Part shown: positions 8,450 through 15,080 of the stretch, piece after piece
Position numbering within the stretch: position 1 is the stretch's first letter
Layout of the letters: every line of letters starts with the position of its first letter
Assembly (NCBI GenBank): GCA_965652395.1
Contig: CBFGUW010000001.1
Coordinates: 129,163-193,162, forward strand
Length of the DNA stretch: 64,000 nt
Origin: Saccharospirillum sp965652395
Lineage (GTDB): Bacteria; Pseudomonadota; Gammaproteobacteria; Pseudomonadales; Natronospirillaceae
Reading direction: 5' to 3'
Notes under the pieces: model-generated
What the model was told of the DNA's origin: nothing
Seen by the model: the letters and a program-made list of their open reading frames with translations, nothing else
The model's database searches: none
Position numbers and translations under genes: made by a program

Positions 8450-8707
8450 GTGGCGAGCTGGTTCCGATTTGACGATACATCCACCAACGATGGCAATTAC
8501 AGCATCGAGGACGCCATTGAACCGGATGGCGCCGGTGGTTATGAATTGATCCTGGGAGACGATACCCATTCTGAAATCCGCGCGGTGATTGAAGGCAACT
8601 TCAAGGCTTCGGCGGATTACGGTGAGGATGAAGATGAAGACGGTAATCTCGATTCGGATGAAGACGAAGATGACGATGACGAATGGGACGAGTTCTTCCA
8701 GGACTAA
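8450..8707 (+). CDS. Small acidic protein, possibly a gene remnant
   Basis: An 85-codon frame divergent from the kinase operon. No family was recognised. The first half (YSIEDAIEPDGAGGYELIL, HSEIRAVIEGNF) looks like short beta-strands; the last third is almost all Asp and Glu, reminiscent of the acidic tail of the exported protein at 6156-6701. The only start in frame is GTG at 8450, embedded in a CCGGG-TATAT-CCCGG palindrome and lacking a Shine-Dalgarno sequence, and there is no signal peptide; the frame is open back to 8402. It is therefore either a real small gene with an odd start or the 3' end of a truncated gene. A good terminator about 105 bases downstream shows that transcription does end here. 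Confidence 0.45.
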   Translation: MASWFRFDDTSTNDGNYSIEDAIEPDGAGGYELILGDDTHSEIRAVIEGNFKASADYGEDEDEDGNLDSDEDEDDDDEWDEFFQD

Positions 8708-8812
8708 CCGGGTAAGGTGTCTCTGACTGGTATTACTTGTGCCGAGCCTCGCAAGACGGAAGTGTCCAGAGGCACCTTAAAGTTTTGGAAACACCGATCA
8801 CTGACCCGTTTG

Positions 8813-8835
8813 GCGCCCTCGTGGCGCTTTTTTTT
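8813..8835 (+). terminator. Rho-independent terminator
   Basis: GCGCC-CTCGT-GGCGC stem-loop followed by eight T residues, ending transcription of the acidic ORF before the convergent LysR gene. Immediately upstream, 8708-8812 holds no recognisable gene. Confidence 0.85.
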
Positions 8836-8861
8836 GTGCTTTGTCTCTGGGTCTGGTTTTC

Positions 8862-9776
8862 TTAACTGCCGTGAAAATCCAGCAGCTCGGGCACGAAGGA
8901 TGTTTCCAGTTCATGTTTCAGCCATCGGCGAAAAGCGATGACCTTGGGGCGTTTTAAGTACCGTTCCGGTGCGACCAGGTAATAGGAGTATTCCGAGGGC
9001 ATTTCATAATCGAAGGCTTTCACCAGTTTGCCCGAGGCCAGGTACGCCTGGGCCAACGATTTCCGAACCAGGCCGACATAGCCTCCAGCCAGGGTGATAT
9101 CGACCAGCATGCGTGAGTCTTCGATGGTCATGTTGAGTTTATAGTTTTCCAGGTCGCGACCTTGCTGGCGAAGCCAGTTCTCCCAGGGATGGCGTTCGAA
9201 GCTGTGGTCCTGGGCCATATCCACTTCCTTCAGCCAATCGAAGCTGGTTCCGCCTTCGGGCACCATGTCCGGTACGCATACGGCGACGAAGGTGTCGCGC
9301 ATGATCAGTTCGGTATGTACGTTGGGGTAATTGCCCCGGCCAAAGCGCAGGGCGAGGTCGGTACCGTCCGAAAAATCCTCCAGTTTTGAGGAGGGGTTTA
9401 ACACCACCCTGTATTCAGGATGGCGCGCTCTGAAACTGCCTAGCCTCGGGGCTAGCCAGGCGGAAGCGAAAGAGGGAATCACGGAGACTTTGACCCGATC
9501 CGGCGTCGGGTCGTCCTGTAATTGGGCGACGCCCTGGCTCAGGCTTTCGAACGCGGATTGCACATAGGGCAGTAATGCCTGACCCTCGGGAGTAAGACGT
9601 ACTTCCCGATTCAGCCGTTCGAACAGCTTGGTATTGAGGTGATCTTCAAGCAGTTTGATCTGGTGGCTGACAGCCGCCTGGGTGACAAACAGGGCTTCCG
9701 AAGCGGCTTTGAAACTCAGCTTTTCGGCGGCGATGAGAAAGCAACGCATGGCGTTGAGGGACGGCAGGTTGTGCAC
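8862..9776 (-). CDS. LysR-family regulator (GcvA-like)
   Basis: A 304-residue LysR-type transcriptional regulator. The N-terminal winged helix (about 5-65) has the classic SFKAASEALFVTQAAVSHQIKLLE recognition region (quoted in part: AAVSHQIKLLE), followed by a periplasmic-binding-protein-like effector domain (about 92-300). The start MHNLPSLNAMRCFL matches the GcvA/AmpR subgroup, whose members open with PSLNALRAF-type sequence. It is divergent from the DUF1127 gene at 9901 across 124 bases, an arrangement seen repeatedly with GcvA-like regulators, so that small gene is the likely target. Effector unknown. Confidence 0.92.
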   Translation of the reverse strand: MHNLPSLNAMRCFLIAAEKLSFKAASEALFVTQAAVSHQIKLLEDHLNTKLFERLNREVRLTPEGQALLPYVQSAFESLSQGVAQLQDDPTPDRVKVSVIPSFASAWLAPRLGSFRARHPEYRVVLNPSSKLEDFSDGTDLALRFGRGNYPNVHTELIMRDTFVAVCVPDMVPEGGTSFDWLKEVDMAQDHSFERHPWENWLRQQGRDLENYKLNMTIEDSRMLVDITLAGGYVGLVRKSLAQAYLASGKLVKAFDYEMPSEYSYYLVAPERYLKRPKVIAFRRWLKHELETSFVPELLDFHGS

Positions 9777-9900
9777 GCCTTAGTTCCTTTTAATCGACAT
9801 CAAATAATGATCAATTGTCAGTGGTCGGGCGCGCATCAACAATAGAGCCTCAATCGCAGCCGTCGGGACTTCTCCCGGTGGCGACCCAAGGAGGCCCGCC

Positions 9901-10110
9901 ATGACTCAACTGACATTAACCCGGGTAGTATGCCCGGAATGCCTGGCGCCGACCAGAAAACCTACAACAATCATGGCCTGGCTGGCGCTGTTTTCGCGCC
10001 GACATAATACCCGCAAACAATTGGCGACACTGCCGGATTATTTAATTCGGGATTTGGGGTTGTCGCCCCACGATGTTCGAGTTGAAGTGACCAAACCGTT
10101 CTGGCGTTGA
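9901..10110 (+). CDS. DUF1127 small protein
   Basis: A 69-residue protein whose C-terminal half is a DUF1127 (YjiS-like) domain: RKQLATLPDYLIRDLGLSPH. These short arginine-rich proteins are associated with regulation of metabolism and, in alphaproteobacteria, RNA binding and phosphate or carbon control; their exact function in gammaproteobacteria is unclear. ATG at 9901 follows a strong AAGGAGG by seven bases. The N-terminal half contains two cysteines (VVCPECLAP) of a CxxC type which are not part of the usual domain. Divergent LysR gene suggests control by that regulator. Confidence 0.88.
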   Translation: MTQLTLTRVVCPECLAPTRKPTTIMAWLALFSRRHNTRKQLATLPDYLIRDLGLSPHDVRVEVTKPFWR

Positions 10111-10153
10111 ACCCAAACCTTGGTCTATCCCACCATCCCTGCAAGGTTCAACG
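10105..10153. repeat. Inverted repeat at the end of the DUF1127 gene
   Basis: CGTTGAACC and GGTTCAACG form a perfect 9-bp dyad around a 31-base interior that covers the DUF1127 stop codon. A short T run (10185-10190) follows later. It may contribute to termination between the convergent DUF1127 and OmpA-like genes, but is not a classical terminator. Confidence 0.4.
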
Positions 10154-10201
10154 CTCCTTTCGGAACCTCTCACCCGGTGCCGTTTTTTATTGCCGATATC
10201 G

Positions 10202-11521
10202 TTAACGGTTCGTCAGCTTGATTTCGATCCGACGGTTTTTCTGAAAAGCTTCCGGCGTGTAGGAAGGATCGACCGGATGGAATTCCCCAAAGCCCGTTGC
10301 GGCCATCCGGTCCGGCGGGATTCCCTGCTCGGCCAGATATCTCACTACCGAAACCGCCCGAGCGGTGGACAGTTCCCAGTTGGATGGGAAGCGGGGGGTA
10401 CTGATGGGCAATTGGTCGGTGTGACCGTCAATGCGCAATATCCAGTTGATGTCGTCCGGTATTTCTGCGGCGATGTCCCTGAGTGTGCTGGCCAATTTGT
10501 CGAGCTCAATCTTGCCGGATTCACCCAGGGTGGCGGATGCGGATTCGAAGAAGAGTTCGGATGGCAGCAGGAAGCGGTCGCCTTCGACGCGGATATTGGG
10601 GTTGTTGACCAGCACCTGACGCAGGCGGCCAAAAAATTCGGACCGGTAACGCTCCAATTCATTCACCCGTTGGGCGAGGGCGGTATTCAGGCGTTGACCG
10701 AGATCGGCCAGCTCGGCCTCCTGCTCGGTGGTTTTCTGTTCTTCCAGTTTGAGGGCGGCGCTGATGGAGTTGAGTTGATTCTGCAGTTCTTCGATTTGAC
10801 GGCTCAACCGCTCGACTTCAGCCTGGGCGCGGGCGGACAGTACCTTTTCCTCTTCCAGGGCTTCGCGACCTTCCTCGGCAATGGCGACGAGGTCTTCGAT
10901 GCGGATGTCCTTGGCTTCGATTTCCTCTTGCGCCAGCAGCGTGCGCTCTTCTTCATCCGCGAGTCTGGCTTCGAGCGATTTGGTGCGGTCGCGCAACGAG
11001 CCGACCAAAGCCTGTCGGCTTTCGAGTTCGGTTTCGAGTTGTTCGATGTTTTCCTCGCGTTGGTCCAGTGCGGCAACCAGATTGGCGATCTCGGATTCCA
11101 GTTCGGCCCTTACCTGACGGAGAGCGACGATGTCCTGTTGCAGCTGGTTTTTCTCGCGCAACTGAACTTCGATGGTTTCTTTGTCGGTCGCGATGGTTTG
11201 TTCTAGCGCGGCGACCTGCTCTTCCAGGCCGGTTTGCAGTTGCAGTGCCTGGTTGTATTGGGCGCGCAGGCTGGTAATGCGTTGCGACAACTCTTCATTG
11301 GTGGAACGCTGAATGCGCAGGGCATCGGAAATTTCGGCCAGGCGGGCGTTCAGACGGTTGAGTTCGGCATCCCGGTCGGAAACGGTTTCCGCGAGGAAGA
11401 CCTGGGCCAGGGTAAAAATCAAGAGCATGAAGATGACCAACATCAGCAGGGCTGAGAGGGCATCGACGTAACCCGGCCAGACATTGACCGTGGTGGCGGC
11501 TCGGCGGCGACTGCCTAACAT
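10202..11521 (-). CDS. OmpA/MotB-like peptidoglycan-binding motor subunit with long coiled coil
   Basis: A 439-residue inner-membrane protein with three parts: one N-terminal TM helix (about 17-42) containing D20 (WPGYVDALSALLMLV), the position of the proton-binding Asp in MotB/ExbD/ZorB proteins; an unusually long coiled coil (about 45-285) rich in Glu, Gln, Arg and Leu; and a C-terminal OmpA-like peptidoglycan-binding domain (about 300-439) with ILRIDGHTDQLP, NWELSTARAVSVV and NRRIEIKL. It is 22 bases downstream of a MotA/ExbB-like gene, so the two should form a proton-driven stator-like complex anchored to the cell wall. The coiled coil would hold the cell-wall anchor far from the membrane or act as a periplasmic stalk. 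No flagellar, Tol or Zorya genes adjoin it. Confidence 0.85.
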   Translation of the reverse strand: MLGSRRRAATTVNVWPGYVDALSALLMLVIFMLLIFTLAQVFLAETVSDRDAELNRLNARLAEISDALRIQRSTNEELSQRITSLRAQYNQALQLQTGLEEQVAALEQTIATDKETIEVQLREKNQLQQDIVALRQVRAELESEIANLVAALDQREENIEQLETELESRQALVGSLRDRTKSLEARLADEEERTLLAQEEIEAKDIRIEDLVAIAEEGREALEEEKVLSARAQAEVERLSRQIEELQNQLNSISAALKLEEQKTTEQEAELADLGQRLNTALAQRVNELERYRSEFFGRLRQVLVNNPNIRVEGDRFLLPSELFFESASATLGESGKIELDKLASTLRDIAAEIPDDINWILRIDGHTDQLPISTPRFPSNWELSTARAVSVVRYLAEQGIPPDRMAATGFGEFHPVDPSYTPEAFQKNRRIEIKLTNR

Positions 11522-11543
11522 CAGGGGTGGCTCCGGTTAGCGT

Positions 11544-12386
11544 TCACTTGTCGTCGTCATAAAAACCCAGTTGTTCCTTTAACTGGCGGTTTTCCTCTTC
11601 AAGAATCATCAGTTCTTCGGCCAGCTCTTCCCGGGCTTTGTTGGGGGAGTTTTTACTCGGCTGCTCGGTCAGATCCTGGGCGTCGACCAGGTTGGTGAGG
11701 CCGGTGAGCCATTCTTCGAGGCCGTCGTAAAAGCGGTTTTGGGCGTGTCCGGCCTGGATGTCGAGGAAGCCGAGGATCAATGAACCGCCGAGGCCGAACA
11801 GGGAGGAGCTGAAGGCAGTGCCCATGCCGTCGAGCGGTTCGAGCAGGCCAGCCTGGAGTTCGCTGAAGACTTGGTTGAAGTCGCTGTTGGCGATGTCGAG
11901 GTTGATGATGACGGCGCCGACGGCCTGGATGGTGCCGAGCAGGCCCCAGAAGGTGCCAAGCAGGCCGAGGAAGACGAGCAGGCTGATCATGTAGCGGGAT
12001 ATTTCGCGCGATTCGTCGAGCCGGGCGCGGATGCCGTCGAGTACGGTGCGCAGTGACATGGCGCTCATGCGGAAGCGGTCGCGTTTGAAGTCTTCGCCGA
12101 GTTGACGGGCGAGGGGTTTGAGCAGGCGCGGTTCCTGTTTGACGGAGAGGCCGCTGCGGCCGGTGCGGAATAGGGCGATCCATTGCAGTTCGGGGTTGAG
12201 GGTGACGACTTGGCGATAGGTGATGCCGATGCCTACGATCAATACGCCGAGTATGAGGGCGTTGAAGACCCAGTTGGCGAGGAAGGCGGATTGCAGTGGG
12301 GCGAAAATCAGGGCACACACCGAACCGACGATCAGTAGATAGACGGTCATCCAGAAAAGCGTGTGTTTGGGGTTGCTCATGGACAC
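11544..12386 (-). CDS. MotA/TolQ/ExbB-family proton channel subunit
   Basis: A 280-residue membrane protein. TM helices are visible at about 10-32, 38-58, 128-155 and 185-208. The last two carry the family signature GLLGTFWGLLGTIQAVG and MGTAFSSSLFGLGGSLILGFLD, matching MotA/TolQ/ExbB channels, which form pentamers around a dimer of the OmpA/MotB-like partner encoded just downstream. A short C-terminal coiled coil (about 245-275) projects into the cytoplasm. Start ATG at 12386 has a GGAG-type ribosome site nearby (AGGAGTGTCC on the reverse strand). The pair has the composition of Zorya ZorA/ZorB, but in Zorya it is the A subunit that bears the long tail and effectors follow; here neither holds. 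Confidence 0.87.
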   Translation of the reverse strand: MSMSNPKHTLFWMTVYLLIVGSVCALIFAPLQSAFLANWVFNALILGVLIVGIGITYRQVVTLNPELQWIALFRTGRSGLSVKQEPRLLKPLARQLGEDFKRDRFRMSAMSLRTVLDGIRARLDESREISRYMISLLVFLGLLGTFWGLLGTIQAVGAVIINLDIANSDFNQVFSELQAGLLEPLDGMGTAFSSSLFGLGGSLILGFLDIQAGHAQNRFYDGLEEWLTGLTNLVDAQDLTEQPSKNSPNKAREELAEELMILEEENRQLKEQLGFYDDDK

Positions 12387-12501
12387 TCCTCAACGAGACA
12401 ACGGTTCAGGCAAGAGGCGATTACCTTAGCACACTGATTTCATCGTTGTCTTACAGTGCTTTTATTTTACGTTTTGATTGGGTGGTTAAACCCGTGGACT
12501 A

Positions 12502-12598
12502 TGGCTGGGAGGCTCATTCGGGGGCGCCGTGAACCCATCCTTGGGGGCTTAACTTCGGCATCCATGCCTCAGATACCCCCGAATGAGCCTCCCAGCCA
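12502..12598 (+). repeat. Stem-loop element, copy 1
   Basis: A perfect 23-bp inverted repeat (12502-12524 with 12576-12598) encloses a 51-base loop. The loop carries GTGAACCCATCC, then GGGGGCTT and a GGCAT-CC-ATGCC mini-hairpin. The same loop plan occurs at 17603-17714 (reverse orientation) and 23938-24056, but the arms share no sequence with those copies. This one sits between the TSUP gene and the motor-pair promoter region; nothing else is seen in 12387-12636. Confidence 0.85.
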
Positions 12599-12636
12599 CA
12601 ATCCACTAGCCCTATACGACCAGCCGGTATATTCGA

Positions 12637-13350
12637 TTAAAAAACAGCTCCCGCAAGAGCCATCGCCGCCGAAAGAGAACAAAGCACCAACAACAACGGC
12701 CGAAACCGGGTATCAACCCAGTCATGCGCCAGCCGACCAAGGAAGAAACCAAACAGGGCTGCGGGGAGGAAGGAGAGGCTTTCGAGCCAGAGTTGGGGCG
12801 TGAGAATGCCGACGGCCTGGTAGCTGACCAGGGAGAGGATGCAGCTGTAGGTGAAGTAGATGGAGAGGTTGGCCCGGGTGGTGTTGGCGGGGCCGTGCTG
12901 CATGACGAGTGCCATGGGTGGGCCGCCGATGGAGGTGGTGGTGCCCATGATGCCGGATATGAAACCGGCGGCGCCGAGCCGGGTGGGGGTGGCTTGGAAG
13001 GCGCGGCCGAAGGCGGTGACGAGTACGGCGATGAAGACGGACGCGGCGACGAGTATTTGCAGGGCGGCGACGGGGAGTAGGGTGAGTATCCAGGCGCCGA
13101 TGGCGGTTCCGGGCAGGCGGGTGATGAATGGTACGGCCATGGTGCGCCATTGGATGCCGACCCGGTGATGCCAGCTGTTCATCAGGCTGAGGGAGAGTGC
13201 GGTGACGGTGAGGGCGACGGGGACCCATTCGGGGCGAACCAATACGATGATGGGGGCGGCGAGTACGGCCATGCCGAAGCCGAGGGCGGTTTGGATGAAG
13301 CAGCCTGCGGCGAGGCTTAGGGCGGCGATCCACCAGGCGAGATCGAACAC
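12637..13350 (-). CDS. TSUP-family permease (TauE/SafE)
   Basis: A 237-residue polytopic inner-membrane protein of the TauE/SafE (4-toluene sulfonate uptake permease) family, whose members move sulfite, sulfonates, sulfoacetate or similar organic anions. About seven hydrophobic segments are visible. Family marks are the N-terminal FIQTALGFGMAVLAAP and the second-half repeat FISGIMGTTTSIGGPPMALV, which form the two-fold pseudo-symmetric substrate path. The start ATG at 13350 places the first TM helix immediately at the N terminus. No sulfur genes are adjacent, so the substrate is open. Codons are strongly GC-ending compared with neighbours. Confidence 0.87.
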   Translation of the reverse strand: MFDLAWWIAALSLAAGCFIQTALGFGMAVLAAPIIVLVRPEWVPVALTVTALSLSLMNSWHHRVGIQWRTMAVPFITRLPGTAIGAWILTLLPVAALQILVAASVFIAVLVTAFGRAFQATPTRLGAAGFISGIMGTTTSIGGPPMALVMQHGPANTTRANLSIYFTYSCILSLVSYQAVGILTPQLWLESLSFLPAALFGFFLGRLAHDWVDTRFRPLLLVLCSLSAAMALAGAVF

Positions 13351-13566
13351 TGAGGCTCCTAGTGCGAAAAAGAGAATTGGTCGGGGTGGTCAGGATACGC
13401 TGAATGGCTGCATGGAGCTATTACCGGCAAACACCGGTCGGGATAAAAAGGGTTTAAAGTTCGTTTTTGCGCGGTTAGAATTGAAACCGAAAATAATAGA
13501 AAGATGACAATAACAAACGAACAACTCGACAGGCGCCCGCCTGACCGACCGTTTTTCGGGGTTCCC

Positions 13567-15051
13567 ATGACAGACTATCTATTGGCAATTGACCAGGGTA
13601 CGACCAGTACCCGCACCATTTTGTTTAATCGTGATGGCCGCACGGTGGCCAGTGCGCAGGAAGAATTCGATCAACATTTCCCAGCGGACGGTTGGGTAGA
13701 GCATCAACCGGATGATTTATGGCGCACAACGCTGTCGACCTTGCAGGCTGTGTTGGAAGAGGCCGGAGATAAGCGCTCTAACGTCCGGGCGTTGGGCATC
13801 ACTAACCAGCGTGAGACCACCTTGGTGTGGGACCGTCGTACAGGAGAGCCGGTCTACAATGCGATTGTCTGGCAGGACCGTCGTACTGCGCGCCTTTGTG
13901 ATGAATTGCGACGACGTAAAGTCGAGGGTTGGGTGCATGAGAAGACTGGGTTATTGCTGGACCCTTATTTTTCGGCGTCGAAAATCGCCTGGATTCTGGA
14001 CAATGTGAAAGGCGTTCGTGAGCGGGCGGAAGCGGGACAGTTGTTGTTCGGGACGGTTGATACCTATCTCATCTGGAAGCTGACCGGTGGCAAGCGTCAC
14101 GTGACCGATGCCAGCAATGCCTCGCGGACGCTGCTGTTCAACATCCATACCCAGCAGTGGGATTCCGCGTTGTTGGATCTGTTCCATATCCCCATTTCCA
14201 TGATGCCGACGGTGTTGGACAGCGCTTCGGATTTTGGCACCACCGATGCCGATGTCGTTGGCGTGGAACTGCCCATAGGGGGTGTGGCCGGGGACCAACA
14301 GGCGGCGCTGTTCGGCCAATGTTGCTTTGATATCGGTATGACCAAAAGCACCTATGGCACGGGCTGTTTTATGGTGATGAATACCGGGGTATTGCCGGTG
14401 AATTCGCGTCATCGATTGTTGACCACGGTGGGGTATCGATTGAACGGCCAGGTGACCTATGCGTTGGAGGGCTCCATCTTTATGGCGGGCGCGACGATGC
14501 AGTGGCTGCGGGATCAACTGGGGTTTGTCTCCAAGGCGTCGGATAGCGAAGAAATGGCAAAGCGGGTGGGGCTGGACCAGCATGTGTATCTGGTGCCCGC
14601 CTTCACCGGCCTTGGTGCGCCCCATTGGAACCCTGATGCGCGCGGCGCCATAGTCGGCATGACCCGAGATACCGGCATCGACCATATCGTGGCCGCTGGG
14701 TTGCAATCCGTCGGGTATCAAACGGCTGATCTATTGGGGGCGATGTTGGATGACGGTTCCGCGAGCGAGGTGGAGTTGAGAATCGACGGAGGGATGGCTT
14801 CCAACGATTGGGCCATGCAGTTCCTTGCTGACATTACAGAGACGAAGGTAACCCGACCGGTAATCACCGAAACCACGGCCTTGGGCGCTGCGATGCTGGC
14901 CGGTTTGCAGGTTGGGGTGTATCAGTCGACCCAGGAATTGAGTGCTTTGTGGCAAAGCGAGAAGCAGTTCGAACCGGCGATGGAGAGCAATGTGCGTGAG
15001 CGGTTACTGACCGGCTGGCGCCGGGCTGTGAAGGCCACTTTGCCGGAGTAG
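13567..15051 (+). CDS. glpK: Glycerol kinase
   Basis: GlpK uses ATP to convert glycerol to sn-glycerol 3-phosphate, trapping it in the cytoplasm. The 494-residue protein is full length for the FGGY family: phosphate-binding DQGTTSTR near the N terminus, the FGGY signature 1 region TKSTYGTGCFMVMNTG (about 258-273), and GLGAPHWNPDARGAIVGMTR with QTADLLGAM in the C-terminal domain. The frame is open 63 bases further upstream, but ATG at 13567 starts exactly with the conserved MTDYLLAIDQGTT. It lies near the sigma-54 activator and glycerol ABC importer genes, making the locus a complete uptake-and-trapping unit. No glpD (glycerol-3-phosphate dehydrogenase) is present in the window. Confidence 0.95.
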   Translation: MTDYLLAIDQGTTSTRTILFNRDGRTVASAQEEFDQHFPADGWVEHQPDDLWRTTLSTLQAVLEEAGDKRSNVRALGITNQRETTLVWDRRTGEPVYNAIVWQDRRTARLCDELRRRKVEGWVHEKTGLLLDPYFSASKIAWILDNVKGVRERAEAGQLLFGTVDTYLIWKLTGGKRHVTDASNASRTLLFNIHTQQWDSALLDLFHIPISMMPTVLDSASDFGTTDADVVGVELPIGGVAGDQQAALFGQCCFDIGMTKSTYGTGCFMVMNTGVLPVNSRHRLLTTVGYRLNGQVTYALEGSIFMAGATMQWLRDQLGFVSKASDSEEMAKRVGLDQHVYLVPAFTGLGAPHWNPDARGAIVGMTRDTGIDHIVAAGLQSVGYQTADLLGAMLDDGSASEVELRIDGGMASNDWAMQFLADITETKVTRPVITETTALGAAMLAGLQVGVYQSTQELSALWQSEKQFEPAMESNVRERLLTGWRRAVKATLPE

Positions 15052-15080
15052 TTTTTTAGGGGCGCACCCTGCGCCCTGCA

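Noticed and set aside
10190..11206. Long forward frame of 338 codons opposite the OmpA-like gene
   Set aside because: It is a shadow of the coiled-coil and OmpA coding sequence; the reverse-strand product has clear domains and an operon partner.
10202..12386. Zorya anti-phage system
   Set aside because: The two membrane subunits resemble ZorA/ZorB in type, but no ZorC, ZorD or ZorE gene is adjacent on either side, and the long tail is on the wrong subunit.
13459..13522. GlpR operator upstream of glpK
   Set aside because: GTTCGTTT and AAACGAAC form an 8-bp dyad about 48 bases apart, which recalls GlpR half-sites, but the spacing is too wide and no glpR gene is in the window.
15052..15080. 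Terminator between glpK and the sigma-54 activator
   Set aside because: GGGCGCA-CCC-TGCGCCC can pair, but the T run lies on the 5' side for glpK and becomes an A run on the other strand, so it is not a terminator in either direction.
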